Shown here: positions 51,639 through 62,363 of the stretch, piece after piece
How the letters are laid out: the number at the start of each line of letters is the position of its first letter
Position numbering within the stretch: the first letter of the stretch is position 1
Assembly (NCBI RefSeq): GCF_018531495.1
Contig: NZ_JAHDTI010000009.1
Span: forward strand, 186,001-250,000
Reading direction: 5' to 3'
DNA length: 64,000 bases
Origin: Nonomuraea sediminis
GTDB lineage: Bacteria; Actinomycetota; Actinomycetes; Streptosporangiales; Streptosporangiaceae
Notes under the pieces: model-generated
Told to the model about the DNA's origin: nothing
Databases searched by the model: none
The model's input: only the letters and a program-made list of their open reading frames with translations
Position numbers and translations under genes: made by a program

Positions 51639-53498
51639 ATGGCCGACGAACTGGAGCTCGGGGAGATCGCCTTCTCCGACTGGCACGCCCACACGGACAA
51701 ACTGGCCGGCGTCGGCTTCCTGGCGATCGCCCGGCGGCTGCCGTTCCTGGTGAACCAGGCGATGCGGATGGCGTGGCGGGCCAGCCCGCGCGACACCGTC
51801 GCCACCGTGGGGCTCAACCTGCTCGGCGGGGTGTTCACCGCGTTCGGCCTGCTGGCCACGACCGGGGTGCTGAGCGCGCTGTTCCGCGAGGGGCCCACGC
51901 CTGAGCGGGTGGTCGCGGCGCTGCCCAGCCTGATCGTGGTGGCCGCGGCCGCCGCGCTGCGCACGGTGGTGCAGGCGGGCGCCGGCTGGGCGCAGTCGCG
52001 CCTGGATCCGCAGATCGCACGGCTGACCGAGGAACGGCTCTACTCGCTGACCAGCCAGGTGCCGCTGGCCGCCTTCGACGACCCCGAATTCCACGACACG
52101 CTGCAGCGCGCCAGGTTACGCGGGGTGGCCATGGCCGACTCGGTGGTGACCACGGCGATCAACGCGGTGACCGCCCTGGTCGGGCTGGCCGCGGTCGCCG
52201 GGGTGCTCGGGGTCCTGCATCCCGTGCTGCTGCCGTTGCTGCTGCTGGCCGTACTGCCCGACGCCTGGGCGGCCGTGCGCGGGGCGCGGATGCGCTACGC
52301 CACGATGATCGCGCTCATTCCCGCCAACCGGCGCAAGTGGATCATCGGCCAGCTGCTCGCCGACCGGGAGCCCGCCGCCGAGGTGCGCTCCTTCACCATG
52401 CGCGGCTTCCTGCTGCGCATGTACGACGCGGTGGCGCGGGCCGAGCAGGACGTCATGCTCGGCCTGGCCAAGCGGCAGACCGTGGCCAAGCTCGTCGGCG
52501 AGGCGCTCGGCGGGCTCGGCAGCGGGCTGGTGTACGTGGCGCTCGGCGTGCTGCTGGCCGTCGGGGCGATCCCGCTGGCCGTGGCGGGCACCGCGGTGCT
52601 GGCGATCAGGTCGGGGCAGACGTCGCTCAGCAACCTGATGTACGCCACCAACCGGCTCTACGAGGAGGGGCTCTACTTCACCGACTTCCTCGACTTCTGC
52701 GACGACGCCGCGCGCCGCCTGCCCGCGGCTCGATCCGTCGCGGCGCCCACCGAGTTCTCGCTGATCACGGCGGAGGACGTGACGTTCACCTATCCGGGTT
52801 CCGACTCGACGGCGCTGAACGGGGTGTCGCTGGAGATCAAGCGGGGCGAGGTGATCGCCTTCGTCGGCGAGAACGGGTCCGGCAAGACCACGATGGCCAA
52901 GATCCTGTCGGGGTTGTACGAGCCTGACCAGGGCACGGTGCGGTGGGACTCGACGGACCTGCGCGACGTCGACCCCGAGGAGTTCCGGCACGGCATCGCC
53001 GTCATCGCGCAGGACCACACGCGCTGGCCGCTCACCGCCCGCTACAACGTCACGATGGGCACCGACCGGGGCGAGCCCGCGCTGCACGCGGCCGCCGCCG
53101 TCGCGGGGGCCGACGAGGTGATCGCCGAGCTGCCGCACGGCTACCGGACGCTGCTCGACCGGCGCTTCAAGGACGGGCAGGAGCTGTCCGGCGGGCAGTG
53201 GCAGCGCATCGCGATCGCGCGCGGCTTCCACCGGGACGCCGCCCTGCTCATCTGCGACGAGCCCACGGCTGCCCTGGACGCCCGCGCGGAGCACGCCCTG
53301 TTCGAACGCATCAGACGGCATTCCGACGGGCGGACGGTGCTGCTCATCACGCACCGGCTGGCCAGCGTCCGGTACGCGGACCGCATCTACGTGCTCGACC
53401 ACGGCAAGATCGCCGAACAGGGCACCCACGACGCCCTCATGTCCCTCAACGGCCTCTACGCCGACCTCTACACCCTCCAAGCCTCCGCCTACCGATAA
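51639..53498 (+). CDS. ABC transporter, fused membrane and ATPase domains (exporter type)
   Basis: 619 residues. N-terminal membrane domain with six segments (about 55-330), C-terminal ATPase: Walker A GENGSGKTTMAKILSG, signature LSGGQWQRIAIARGF, Walker B ALLICDEPTAALD, switch ITHR. The opening 50 residues (ELELGEIAFSDWHAH and so on) are an N-terminal extension. Typical of lipid, drug or peptide exporters; no partner half-transporter is next to it. ATG at 51639 lacks a clear ribosome site, so it may be leaderless. Divergent from the broken LuxR gene. Confidence 0.88.
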   Translation: MADELELGEIAFSDWHAHTDKLAGVGFLAIARRLPFLVNQAMRMAWRASPRDTVATVGLNLLGGVFTAFGLLATTGVLSALFREGPTPERVVAALPSLIVVAAAAALRTVVQAGAGWAQSRLDPQIARLTEERLYSLTSQVPLAAFDDPEFHDTLQRARLRGVAMADSVVTTAINAVTALVGLAAVAGVLGVLHPVLLPLLLLAVLPDAWAAVRGARMRYATMIALIPANRRKWIIGQLLADREPAAEVRSFTMRGFLLRMYDAVARAEQDVMLGLAKRQTVAKLVGEALGGLGSGLVYVALGVLLAVGAIPLAVAGTAVLAIRSGQTSLSNLMYATNRLYEEGLYFTDFLDFCDDAARRLPAARSVAAPTEFSLITAEDVTFTYPGSDSTALNGVSLEIKRGEVIAFVGENGSGKTTMAKILSGLYEPDQGTVRWDSTDLRDVDPEEFRHGIAVIAQDHTRWPLTARYNVTMGTDRGEPALHAAAAVAGADEVIAELPHGYRTLLDRRFKDGQELSGGQWQRIAIARGFHRDAALLICDEPTAALDARAEHALFERIRRHSDGRTVLLITHRLASVRYADRIYVLDHGKIAEQGTHDALMSLNGLYADLYTLQASAYR

Positions 53499-53938
53499 CT
53501 TGTCCGCTTTGCTCCTACGTGGGGCTTTCGCTGGTACGGCGAGCCGCCCCCACCCGGTGACGTCCTCCGGTCATCGGCCGTACGGCAAGCCGCCCTCACC
53601 GCCACCCGCCATCCATGGCCGGCCCCTGTCCAGGGAGACGCTCCTCCGGCGATGCGGGGCGGGCCACCGTTACGCCCCTCCACAACCGTGGCCCACCGGG
53701 TCCCCCTTGCCCACCGCCCACATTGCGCCGAGCCCCGCCGTACCCCTCCTCGCCGACCCGGCACTCGGTGGACGCCCGCCCTACCCCGCGGGGTCCCAGC
53801 TGCCCGCCGTCCGCATTGCGCCGAGACCCGCCATACACCTCCTCGCCGACCCGGCACTCGGTGGACGCCCGCCGTACGCTGCCGGGGCCGCCTTGCCCGC
53901 CGTGCCCCGCCGGGGCGCCTTGCCCGCCGTACGTGGGG
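53499..53938. other. Intergenic region with 77-bp direct repeat
   Basis: 440 bases between the convergent ABC and PBP genes. It contains two related 77-bp copies (53708-53784 and 53801-53877) and the dispersed 12-mer GTACGGCGAGCC at 53534. Frames across it are open in several directions because of base composition; none looks like a gene. Confidence 0.6.
53708..53877. repeat. Two 77-bp direct repeat copies, period 93
   Basis: Both copies share cattgcgccgag and then ctcctcgccgacccggcact, followed by cggtggacgcccgcc. They differ mainly at the left end. Function unknown. Confidence 0.8.
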
Positions 53939-55366
53939 CTAGTTGAGGAGGGATTCGAGGAGGTGGCGGGCCAGGGGGGTGGTGGTGGCGGGGGTGGCGT
54001 TTTCGAGGGCTATGCCGATGGCTACCTCGGGGGCGTCGGCGGGGGCGAAGGCGGTGAAGAGGGTGGGGGCGTGGGGGGTGTCGGTGGCGGTGCCGGTTTT
54101 GGCGGCGACGTCGATGCCGGGGATGGCGACGGCGGCGCCCGTGCCGCCGGGGTGGGTGACGGCGACCATCATGTCCGTGAGCTGGTCGGCGATGTCGGCC
54201 GTGGTGGCGGTGCGGTATTCGGAGGGCTGGGCGCGGCTGACGATCGAGCCGTCCGCCAGGCGGACCTCCTCCACCAGGTAGGGCTGCATGAGCAGTCCCC
54301 CGTTGGCGACGGCGGCGGAGAGCATGGCGATCATGAGCGGCGTGGCGCGGTCGTCGTACTGCCCGATGGCGGACATGGCGGTCTGCGCCCGGTCCATCCC
54401 CGCGGGGAAGTCGCTGCGCGAGACCGGCAGCGGCACGGCCAGGTCGTCGACGTTGAAGCCGAATGCCTCGGCCTGGTCGCGCAGCGTGTCCTGGCCGAGC
54501 TCCAGGCCGATCCCGGCGAAGGCGGTGTTGCAGGACACCTGCAGCGCGTAGGCCAGCGGCCGCCCGCCGCACCCGCCGTGGATGATGGCGGCCGAGCCGG
54601 GCAGCGGCAGCCGCCGGGGCCCGTCGACGCGGTCGCCGGGCGCGTACTCGCCGGTGGTGAGCGCCGCCGCCGCAGTAACGATCTTGAAGGTGGACCCGGG
54701 CGGGTAGGTCTGGTTGAGGGCCCTGTTGAGCAGCGGCTGGGCGGGATCGGAGCGCAGCCGGGCGTCGTTGCTGAACAGTTGGTGGCCGTCGAGCGTGGCG
54801 TAGAGGTTCGGGTCGTAGGAGGGATAGCTGGCCATGGCCAGGATCGCGCCCGTCAGCGGGTTGATCGCGACCGCCGCGCCGGGCTTCCCCGTCGCCGCCA
54901 GTCCCTCGTAGGCGGCCCGCTGCGCGCGGGCGTCGATGGTCAGCCGCACGGTCCCGCCCTGCAGGCTGCCCTTGCGGACCAGGGAGTGCACCCGGACCCT
55001 CGGCTCGTCGCCCGACAGCACGCTGTCCTCGGCCCGCTCGATGCCCGTGGTGCTGTAGAGCGAGGCATACCCGGTCACGGGGGCGTACATCGCCCCCTCC
55101 GGGTATTCGCGTCGATATTCGTACGGCTCGCCGCCCGTGCGGCGGCTCGTGGCGATGACGGTGCCGTCGCGGGTGGTGATGTCGCCCCGGGGATGGTCGA
55201 ACCGGGCGATCAGCGTGCGCTGGTTGCGGGCGTCGGCGTTGAGGCTCTGCGAGCCGAACGCCTGGATGTAGGTGATGTTGCCCAGTGCCACGAACAGCAT
55301 CACCGAGCACAGCAGGGCGACTCTGCGCAGCGGGATGTTGATCCGCCTTGCCCGGGGTCCAGCCAT
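53939..55366 (-). CDS. Penicillin-binding protein (class B-like transpeptidase, PbpA type)
   Basis: 475 residues. One N-terminal membrane anchor (about 14-36), dimerisation part with RGDITTRDGTVIATS, and a transpeptidase domain: SxxK as STFK (225-228), SxN as SCN (278-280), KTGT (423-426). It cross-links peptidoglycan on the outer face of the membrane. Similar to mycobacterial PbpA, but here it is not in the usual rodA/pknAB cluster; it follows a MerR gene by 36 bases. Confidence 0.92.
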   Translation of the reverse strand: MAGPRARRINIPLRRVALLCSVMLFVALGNITYIQAFGSQSLNADARNQRTLIARFDHPRGDITTRDGTVIATSRRTGGEPYEYRREYPEGAMYAPVTGYASLYSTTGIERAEDSVLSGDEPRVRVHSLVRKGSLQGGTVRLTIDARAQRAAYEGLAATGKPGAAVAINPLTGAILAMASYPSYDPNLYATLDGHQLFSNDARLRSDPAQPLLNRALNQTYPPGSTFKIVTAAAALTTGEYAPGDRVDGPRRLPLPGSAAIIHGGCGGRPLAYALQVSCNTAFAGIGLELGQDTLRDQAEAFGFNVDDLAVPLPVSRSDFPAGMDRAQTAMSAIGQYDDRATPLMIAMLSAAVANGGLLMQPYLVEEVRLADGSIVSRAQPSEYRTATTADIADQLTDMMVAVTHPGGTGAAVAIPGIDVAAKTGTATDTPHAPTLFTAFAPADAPEVAIGIALENATPATTTPLARHLLESLLN

Positions 55367-55402
55367 GGGACCCGGTCTAGCAACCGGACGTCAAAGCCCC
55401 GG

Positions 55403-55762
55403 CTAGAGGACGCTGCGGTAGTGGGAAATCTTGTGGTGGATGTACTTCTGCCGCTCGGTCAGCTTGGCGATCTGCCCCTCGACCTGCTGGTCGTGCTCCT
55501 CGAGCAGGCGGATCCTGTCGGGGATCGTGTGGTCGCCCGCCCGCACCAACTCGGCGAAGCGCAGCATGGTCGCGATCGGCATGCCCGTGTCGCGCAGGCA
55601 CCGGATCATGCCCAGCCATCCGACGTCCTGCTCGCTGAACCTGCGCTGCCCGGCCGCGTTGCGGCCCACGGGCTCAAGCAGCCCGATCTTCTCGTAGTAC
55701 CGCAGCGTGTCCAGCGTGAAGCCGGTCTCCTCCACCACTTCGGAAGGTGTGTAGACGCTCAC
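55403..55762 (-). CDS. MerR-family transcriptional regulator
   Basis: 119 residues. Winged HTH YTPSEVVEETGFTLDTLRYYEKIGLLEPVGRNAAGQRRFSEQDVGWLGMIRCLRDTGMPIATM and a coiled-coil dimerisation helix (EEHDQQVEGQIAKLTERQKYIHHKISHYRSVL). No metal-binding Cys, so it belongs to the small-molecule or redox group. GTG start. Upstream of the PBP gene on the same strand. Confidence 0.92.
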   Translation of the reverse strand: MSVYTPSEVVEETGFTLDTLRYYEKIGLLEPVGRNAAGQRRFSEQDVGWLGMIRCLRDTGMPIATMLRFAELVRAGDHTIPDRIRLLEEHDQQVEGQIAKLTERQKYIHHKISHYRSVL

Positions 55763-55850
55763 GCTCCCCAGGATCCCACCTGGAGCGCACTCAAGGTCAA
55801 GGCGTTTGACATGGAGATCGGCTCCGCGGGGCCTGCCGTACTGAGGAAAG

Positions 55851-56489
55851 TCAGGGCAGGTAGTCGGCGAGGTAGCGGCGCAGGAGGTGCTTGGACTCGG
55901 CGATCAGCGCCGGGTCGCCGGCCGGGTCGACGCGGAAGGCGAGCTTCAGTATCGCGTCGGTCGCCTCGACCGAGACGAGCAGCGCGCGTTCGAGCCCTTC
56001 GGTGGGAGGCGCGTCGAGCAGTTCCAGCATGATTCCGCGCAGCCGGTCGGCGACGACGGCGTTGTTCTCCAGGGCGGCGTCGAGCATCCGATTGGTGCCC
56101 GCCAGCGCGGGCCCGCCGGGCGCGGCCAGCACTTCGCCGAAGTCGACGACGGCGAACCCGGGCGTGGTCCGTTTCATCGCGACGAACTCGTCGATGGCCA
56201 GGTCGACCAGGTCGGTCCAGTGCGCGAGGGAGGCGGTCTCGATGCGCTCGGTGACCCGGCTCAGGAACGCCTCCAGGTTGCGCAACGCCAGCGCCCTGAC
56301 CAGCGCCTGCTTGTCGCGGAAGAACTGGTAGAAGGTGCCGATCGGCACTTCGGCCCTGCGCGCGACCTCCTTGGTGGTGAGAGCGTCGTAACCGATCTCG
56401 TCGAGCAGCAGCGCGCACTCGTCGAGCATCCGCTCGACCCGCTCGAGGCTGCGGCGCTGGGCGGGGCGGCGGCGCAGGGTACTGGTCAT
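55851..56489 (-). CDS. TetR-family transcriptional regulator
   Basis: 212 residues. N-terminal HTH ERVERMLDECALLLDEIGYDALTTKEVARRAEVPIGTFYQFFRDKQALVRALALRN, then an all-helical ligand domain with conserved WTDLVDLAIDEFVAM. 9 bases after the stop of the coiled-coil exoprotein gene, so probably co-transcribed with it. Confidence 0.92.
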   Translation of the reverse strand: MTSTLRRRPAQRRSLERVERMLDECALLLDEIGYDALTTKEVARRAEVPIGTFYQFFRDKQALVRALALRNLEAFLSRVTERIETASLAHWTDLVDLAIDEFVAMKRTTPGFAVVDFGEVLAAPGGPALAGTNRMLDAALENNAVVADRLRGIMLELLDAPPTEGLERALLVSVEATDAILKLAFRVDPAGDPALIAESKHLLRRYLADYLP

Positions 56490-56498
56490 GTACCGAGG

Positions 56499-57395
56499 CT
56501 AGAACACCGAGACGTGGACGTGGTCATAGTGGTTGGCGGTGACTCCACCTCTGTCGGCCATCAGCTTCCATCCGGCGCCCGAGCGGATGTCGTAGTAGCG
56601 CTGCTTCCAGATGATGTACATGACGCCCATCCGCGGCCCGTTCTTGATCAGCCAGGCGGCCAGCGCGTCGCCCCGGTCGGCGTCGGCGCCGGCGGCGGGC
56701 CTGCCGCCGCTGGACATCATGAAGTCGCAGGCGCGGCCCTTGCCGTGCTCGCCGGGGTCGCCGGGGCGCAGGCAGCCGACGCCGTAGGGCATCGGGAAGT
56801 TCTGCATGATCTCGGCCCTGACCGCGATCATGCGCGCGGTGAGCCCCTCGGAGCCGCCGGGCTGCTGGAAGCCGAACTTGGCGAGCAGGCGCTCGATCTC
56901 GCGCCGCTTGCTCTTCATCCTGGCGATCTCCTGCTCGAGATCCTTGATCTTGTCGGCCGAGTCCTTCTTGGCCTGGCCTGCCTCTTGGATCAGTTCCTGG
57001 ATGTGCAGGACCCGGCCGGCGCGCTCGTCGGCCATGAAGGTCATGTTGGCCGCCTGGCCGAGCGCCTTGGTCGGATCGATCTCCAGGCCGAACAGCTGGA
57101 CGTTGTCGAGCGAGCCGGTGATGTAGGCGGTCTGCGCGATCTGGCTGACGTCGTCGCGGGCGTCGTCGAGCTGCTTCTGGAGGTTGCCGGCGGAATCGGT
57201 GGCCTTCTTGGCCGCGAACCGCGTCTCTTCCAGACTCTGGATCTGGCCCCGGTAGAGGCTGTTGAGCCGGGCCGCCTCCTTGGTCAGCTGTTTCAGCTTG
57301 GCCTGGTCGGGATCGGCGGCGGCGGGCGGGGTGAAGGGCAGCGCGAGCAGGCCGAACATGGTTGCGGCGCACATGGCGATGCGACCGAATCGCAC
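56499..57395 (-). CDS. Secreted coiled-coil protein with M15-like C-terminal domain
   Basis: 298 residues. Signal peptide (1-27), coiled coil from about 30 to 172 (heptads such as LKQLTKEAARLNSLYRGQIQSLEE), and a C-terminal domain with H217-x6-D224 in EHGKGRACDFM and H292-V-H294 in HYDHVHVS, the zinc-ligand layout of M15 D,D-peptidases. A plausible wall-remodelling enzyme or a non-catalytic relative regulated by the coiled coil, like many actinobacterial cell-wall hydrolases. Divergent from the large M14 gene; the TetR gene follows. Confidence 0.75.
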   Translation of the reverse strand: MRFGRIAMCAATMFGLLALPFTPPAAADPDQAKLKQLTKEAARLNSLYRGQIQSLEETRFAAKKATDSAGNLQKQLDDARDDVSQIAQTAYITGSLDNVQLFGLEIDPTKALGQAANMTFMADERAGRVLHIQELIQEAGQAKKDSADKIKDLEQEIARMKSKRREIERLLAKFGFQQPGGSEGLTARMIAVRAEIMQNFPMPYGVGCLRPGDPGEHGKGRACDFMMSSGGRPAAGADADRGDALAAWLIKNGPRMGVMYIIWKQRYYDIRSGAGWKLMADRGGVTANHYDHVHVSVF

Positions 57396-57593
57396 GTTCG
57401 TCCTCCCCTCTAGGCCAACGGAAACTATAGAAGTTGATCTTGGTCGCTGCCACCCGAACGGATGAACTCATGCACCATTGGCGAACTTTCCACCGATTTA
57501 GCGGCGATAAGAGCGACATAAAAGTTGGGCCTTGTGGAGATCGCGGCATCGGGTGAAATTTCGAACAACTCGACTCTGCGAAGGGGCAGAACC

Positions 57594-60500
57594 GTGTCTC
57601 GACCTTTAGTCCTCGCCGCGGCCGTCATCCTCGGCCTAGGCACGTCCCTGGTCGCCGTGGAAGCGCAGGCGTCCGTGGATCCCTCCTTACCTCCCGGCGA
57701 CCGCATCGAGCTCTACCAGCTCGACAGCCCACCCGGCACCGCACAGACGTTGAAGGAAAAGGGCTTCGACGTCGTCCAGGACCAGACCAAGGACGGCAAG
57801 GAGCACGTCGAGCTGACCGCGGCCCAGAACGAACTGGACGCTCTCGGCAAGCTCGGATACAAGCCGCAGCCCGTGCGCAACCCGCAGGGCCAGACCCAGC
57901 TCGAGGCCGCCAAGGCACAGGCCACGGCCGGGTACACGGTGTGGAAGTCCTATTCGGAGCCCGGCGGCATCGCCGACCAGCTGAAGGCCATCGCCGCGGC
58001 CAACAAGGACCTGGTGAAGCTGGAGACGATCGGCAAGTCCCTGCGCGGCCAGGACATCCTGGCGGTCAAGGTCAGCACGCTGGCCAGGGTGCTGCCCGAC
58101 GGGGTCAAGCCGGCCACGCTGTTCTCCGCCACCCAGCACGCCCGCGAGTGGATCTCCACCGAGGTCGACATGCGGATACTGAAGTACGTGCTGGCCAACA
58201 AGGTCCAGCTGAAGGACCTGCTCAACAGGACGGAGCTGTGGTTCGTCCCGGTGGCCAACCCCGACGGCTACGACTTCACCTTCACCGAGGGCAACCGCCT
58301 GTGGCGCAAGAACCTGCGTGACGTGAACGGCGACGGGAAGATCACCAACGGCGACGGCGTCGACCCGAACCGGAACTTCCCCACGAACTACCACTACGAC
58401 GAGGAGGGCTCCTCCTCGATCCCGAGCAGCGAGACCTACCGCGGCACCGGCCCCAAGAGCGAGCCCGAGACCGTGGCCATGGACGGCCTGCTCAAGCGGA
58501 TCCGCTTCAAGGCCCAGGTGAACTACCATTCCTTCGGCCCGCTGCTGCTCTACCCGATCGGCTGGCAGATCGCCACGAAGACCGCCGACAACCCGGTCTA
58601 CCTCGCCCTCACCGGCACCAAGCTCAACCCGGCGGTGCCCGGCTTCAGCCCCGAGCTGTCGGCCGAGCTCTACACCACCAACGGCGAGACCACCGACCAC
58701 GCGCACGGTGCGTACGGCACGCTGGCCTGGACTCCCGAGCTGGAGGAAGGCTGCGACGGCTGCGGCTTCGTCTTCCCCGACGACGAGGCCAAGGTGCAGG
58801 CGGAGTTCGAGAAGAACCTGCCCTTCGCCATGGACGTGGCCAAGTCGGCGCCCAACCTGGCGGACCCGACCAGCCACCTGGGCAACACCACGCCCGACTT
58901 CGTGCTCGACCCCTTCGAGGTCAGCTACGGCACCGAGCAGGTCGTCCAGGTCGACGCCAAGCGCAGGCTCGGCCCCGTCCTGCTGCACTACCAGGTCAAC
59001 GGCGGTCGCGAGAAGTTCGCGCTCACCGGCGAGTGGAAGGGCGGCCAGCGCTACGGCAAGGGCTACGACAGCTACTACCACTTCCTGCGCGGCAAGATCA
59101 CCGGCACCAAGCCGGGTGACAAGGTGAAGGTGTGGTTCACCGCCTTCGGCGGCAAGACCAGCGGCGACTTCACCTACCAGGTGTCCGACGACATCGGCGG
59201 CAAGGTGCTGGTGCTGGCCACCGAGGACGTCACGGGCCTCAGCCCGGTGCAGAACGCCACCGAGGCCAAGTACAAGGCCGACTATGTCAAGGCGCTCAAC
59301 GACGCCGGCTACAGCACCGACGTCTACGACATGGACAAGAACGGCCGCAAGGCGCCGTCGGCGCTGGGCGTGCTCAGCCACTACAAGGCCGTCGTCTGGG
59401 AGACCGGCGACGACATCATCCCGCGCAGCGTCGGCCAGGTGCCCGGCACCACCTCGCGCGGCGGCGTGGAGACCGAGCTGGCCGTGCGCGACTACCTCAA
59501 CGAGGGCGGCAAGCTGGTCCACGCCGGCAAGTACCCGTCCTACGCGGACAACATCAACGGCTCGTACGTCTACCAGCCCGATCCCGCGCAGGGCGAGTGC
59601 ACCGACGCCACGAACCCGCTGTGCATCCCGGTGTTCAACGACTTCGAGCAGTACTGGCTGGGTGCCTACGTCTTCTTCGACAACGCGGGCGCTGACCAGA
59701 ACACGGGCCAGCCGTTCCCGCTGAAGGGGGTCGCGGGGCCGTTCGCCGGGTTCAACGGCACGCTGGCGCAGAGCCACACGCAGTCGTTCGTGGCGACCTC
59801 CGCCATCCTGCCCCCCGCGCAGTTCCCGCAGTTCGGCAGCTCGGCGCCGGTGAAGTGGGACCGGCCGGGGGCACCGTTCGACCCGCACACCGGTTCCTAC
59901 GACGTCTACAGCGGCATCGCCGACGTGTCGTGGAAGCGGCTGACCAAGACCATCGACCTGACCGGCAAGAGCGCCGGCGACCTGTCGTTCTGGGTGTCGC
60001 ACGACACCGAGCAGGACTGGGACTTCTTCACCGTCGAGGCCCACACGGTCGGCCAGGACGACTGGACCACCCTGCCGGACGCCAACGGGCACACCACCCA
60101 GTCCACCGGCTCCAGCTGCGCCACGCCGAACGGCGACCACTGGCGCACCATCCACCCGTTCACCACCCACTACCAGGGTCCGAACTGCGAGCCCACCGGC
60201 AGCACGGGTTCGTGGAACGCCTCCACCGGCAACTCCAGCGGCTGGCAGCAGTGGAAGGTCGACCTGACTCCGTACGCGGGCAAGAAGGTCGAGCTCTCGC
60301 TGTCCTACATCAGCGACTGGAGCACCCAGGGCGCGGGCGTCTTCCTCGACGACGCCAAGGTCACGCTGGACGGCGCGACGGCCGATGAGACCTCGTTCGA
60401 GTCCGACCTCGGCGGCTGGACCGCCGCCGGGCCGCCCGAGGGCTCGACCCCGTCGATCAACAACTGGTTCCGCACCAACCAGGTGTTCGAGGAGGGCGCG

Positions 60501-60611
60501 GGAATCGTCACCAAGAACACCGTCTACCTGGGATTCGGCGCCGAGGCGCTCAGCACGCCTGAGCAGCGGGCCGATCTGATGAAGCGGTCGCTGACGCATC
60601 TGCTCGGCTGA
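57594..60611 (+). CDS. Secreted zinc carboxypeptidase (M14) with immune-inhibitor-A-like module
   Basis: 1005 residues. Signal peptide, a propeptide-like region (to about 110), and an M14 domain with HAREW (zinc His and Glu), RNRNF-type substrate Arg in DPNRNFPTNYH, VNYHSFG (third zinc ligand) and catalytic Glu in TPELEEG. The second half holds beta domains, including WDFFTVEAHTVGQDDWTTLPDANGHT followed by a Ser/Cys-rich segment, of the type seen in immune inhibitor A-like exoproteins. GTG at 57594 with AAGGGG 7 bases before it; a longer frame from 57525 lacks a signal-like start. Confidence 0.88.
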   Translation: MSRPLVLAAAVILGLGTSLVAVEAQASVDPSLPPGDRIELYQLDSPPGTAQTLKEKGFDVVQDQTKDGKEHVELTAAQNELDALGKLGYKPQPVRNPQGQTQLEAAKAQATAGYTVWKSYSEPGGIADQLKAIAAANKDLVKLETIGKSLRGQDILAVKVSTLARVLPDGVKPATLFSATQHAREWISTEVDMRILKYVLANKVQLKDLLNRTELWFVPVANPDGYDFTFTEGNRLWRKNLRDVNGDGKITNGDGVDPNRNFPTNYHYDEEGSSSIPSSETYRGTGPKSEPETVAMDGLLKRIRFKAQVNYHSFGPLLLYPIGWQIATKTADNPVYLALTGTKLNPAVPGFSPELSAELYTTNGETTDHAHGAYGTLAWTPELEEGCDGCGFVFPDDEAKVQAEFEKNLPFAMDVAKSAPNLADPTSHLGNTTPDFVLDPFEVSYGTEQVVQVDAKRRLGPVLLHYQVNGGREKFALTGEWKGGQRYGKGYDSYYHFLRGKITGTKPGDKVKVWFTAFGGKTSGDFTYQVSDDIGGKVLVLATEDVTGLSPVQNATEAKYKADYVKALNDAGYSTDVYDMDKNGRKAPSALGVLSHYKAVVWETGDDIIPRSVGQVPGTTSRGGVETELAVRDYLNEGGKLVHAGKYPSYADNINGSYVYQPDPAQGECTDATNPLCIPVFNDFEQYWLGAYVFFDNAGADQNTGQPFPLKGVAGPFAGFNGTLAQSHTQSFVATSAILPPAQFPQFGSSAPVKWDRPGAPFDPHTGSYDVYSGIADVSWKRLTKTIDLTGKSAGDLSFWVSHDTEQDWDFFTVEAHTVGQDDWTTLPDANGHTTQSTGSSCATPNGDHWRTIHPFTTHYQGPNCEPTGSTGSWNASTGNSSGWQQWKVDLTPYAGKKVELSLSYISDWSTQGAGVFLDDAKVTLDGATADETSFESDLGGWTAAGPPEGSTPSINNWFRTNQVFEEGAGIVTKNTVYLGFGAEALSTPEQRADLMKRSLTHLLG

Positions 60612-60620
60612 CGGCACCAG

Positions 60621-60650
60621 GAGGGGTACGGCGGGCCTGCCGTACCCCTC
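60621..60650 (+). terminator. Terminator after the M14 gene
   Basis: Perfect 12-bp stem GAGGGGTACGGC / GCCGTACCCCTC with a 6-base loop, followed by TT. Contains a copy of the dispersed 12-mer. Confidence 0.75.
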
Positions 60651-60734
60651 TTGCGTGCGCCGACAGAACATGGTTCGGTCAGCTTGGAAGGGTCGGTGGC
60701 AAGCAAGCATTCGGTCAAGCAGGAGGCTCACGAC

Positions 60735-62168
<1,434 letters not shown>

Positions 62169-62171
62169 TTT

Positions 62172-62209
62172 ATCACGCCAAGGGCGGAAATGTCCGCCCT
62201 TGGCGTGAT
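62172..62209 (+). terminator. Terminator after the aldehyde dehydrogenase gene
   Basis: Perfect 17-bp stem ATCACGCCAAGGGCGGA (62172-62188) / TCCGCCCTTGGCGTGAT (62193-62209), loop AATG. Two smaller hairpins follow at 62224-62250 and 62285-62299, the last with TTTCCTT after it. Confidence 0.9.
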
Positions 62210-62363
62210 GTCGTGCACGGATGGCCCAGCGCGCCCCCGCGACGCTGGGCAACCGACCGACTACATGAAGTATGTCCTACGGTCACCACCTGCGGTGGTT
62301 TCCTTCCCCAAGGACTTTCTCCCGGTGGTTTTCTTCCATCCGCCATAGGTAGACGCGTTTTAC

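Noticed and set aside
45724..53498. A secondary-metabolite cluster (LuxR regulators, AMP-binding protein, ABC exporter)
   Set aside because: No synthase, carrier protein or tailoring enzyme is present and the AMP-binding protein lacks its catalytic parts.
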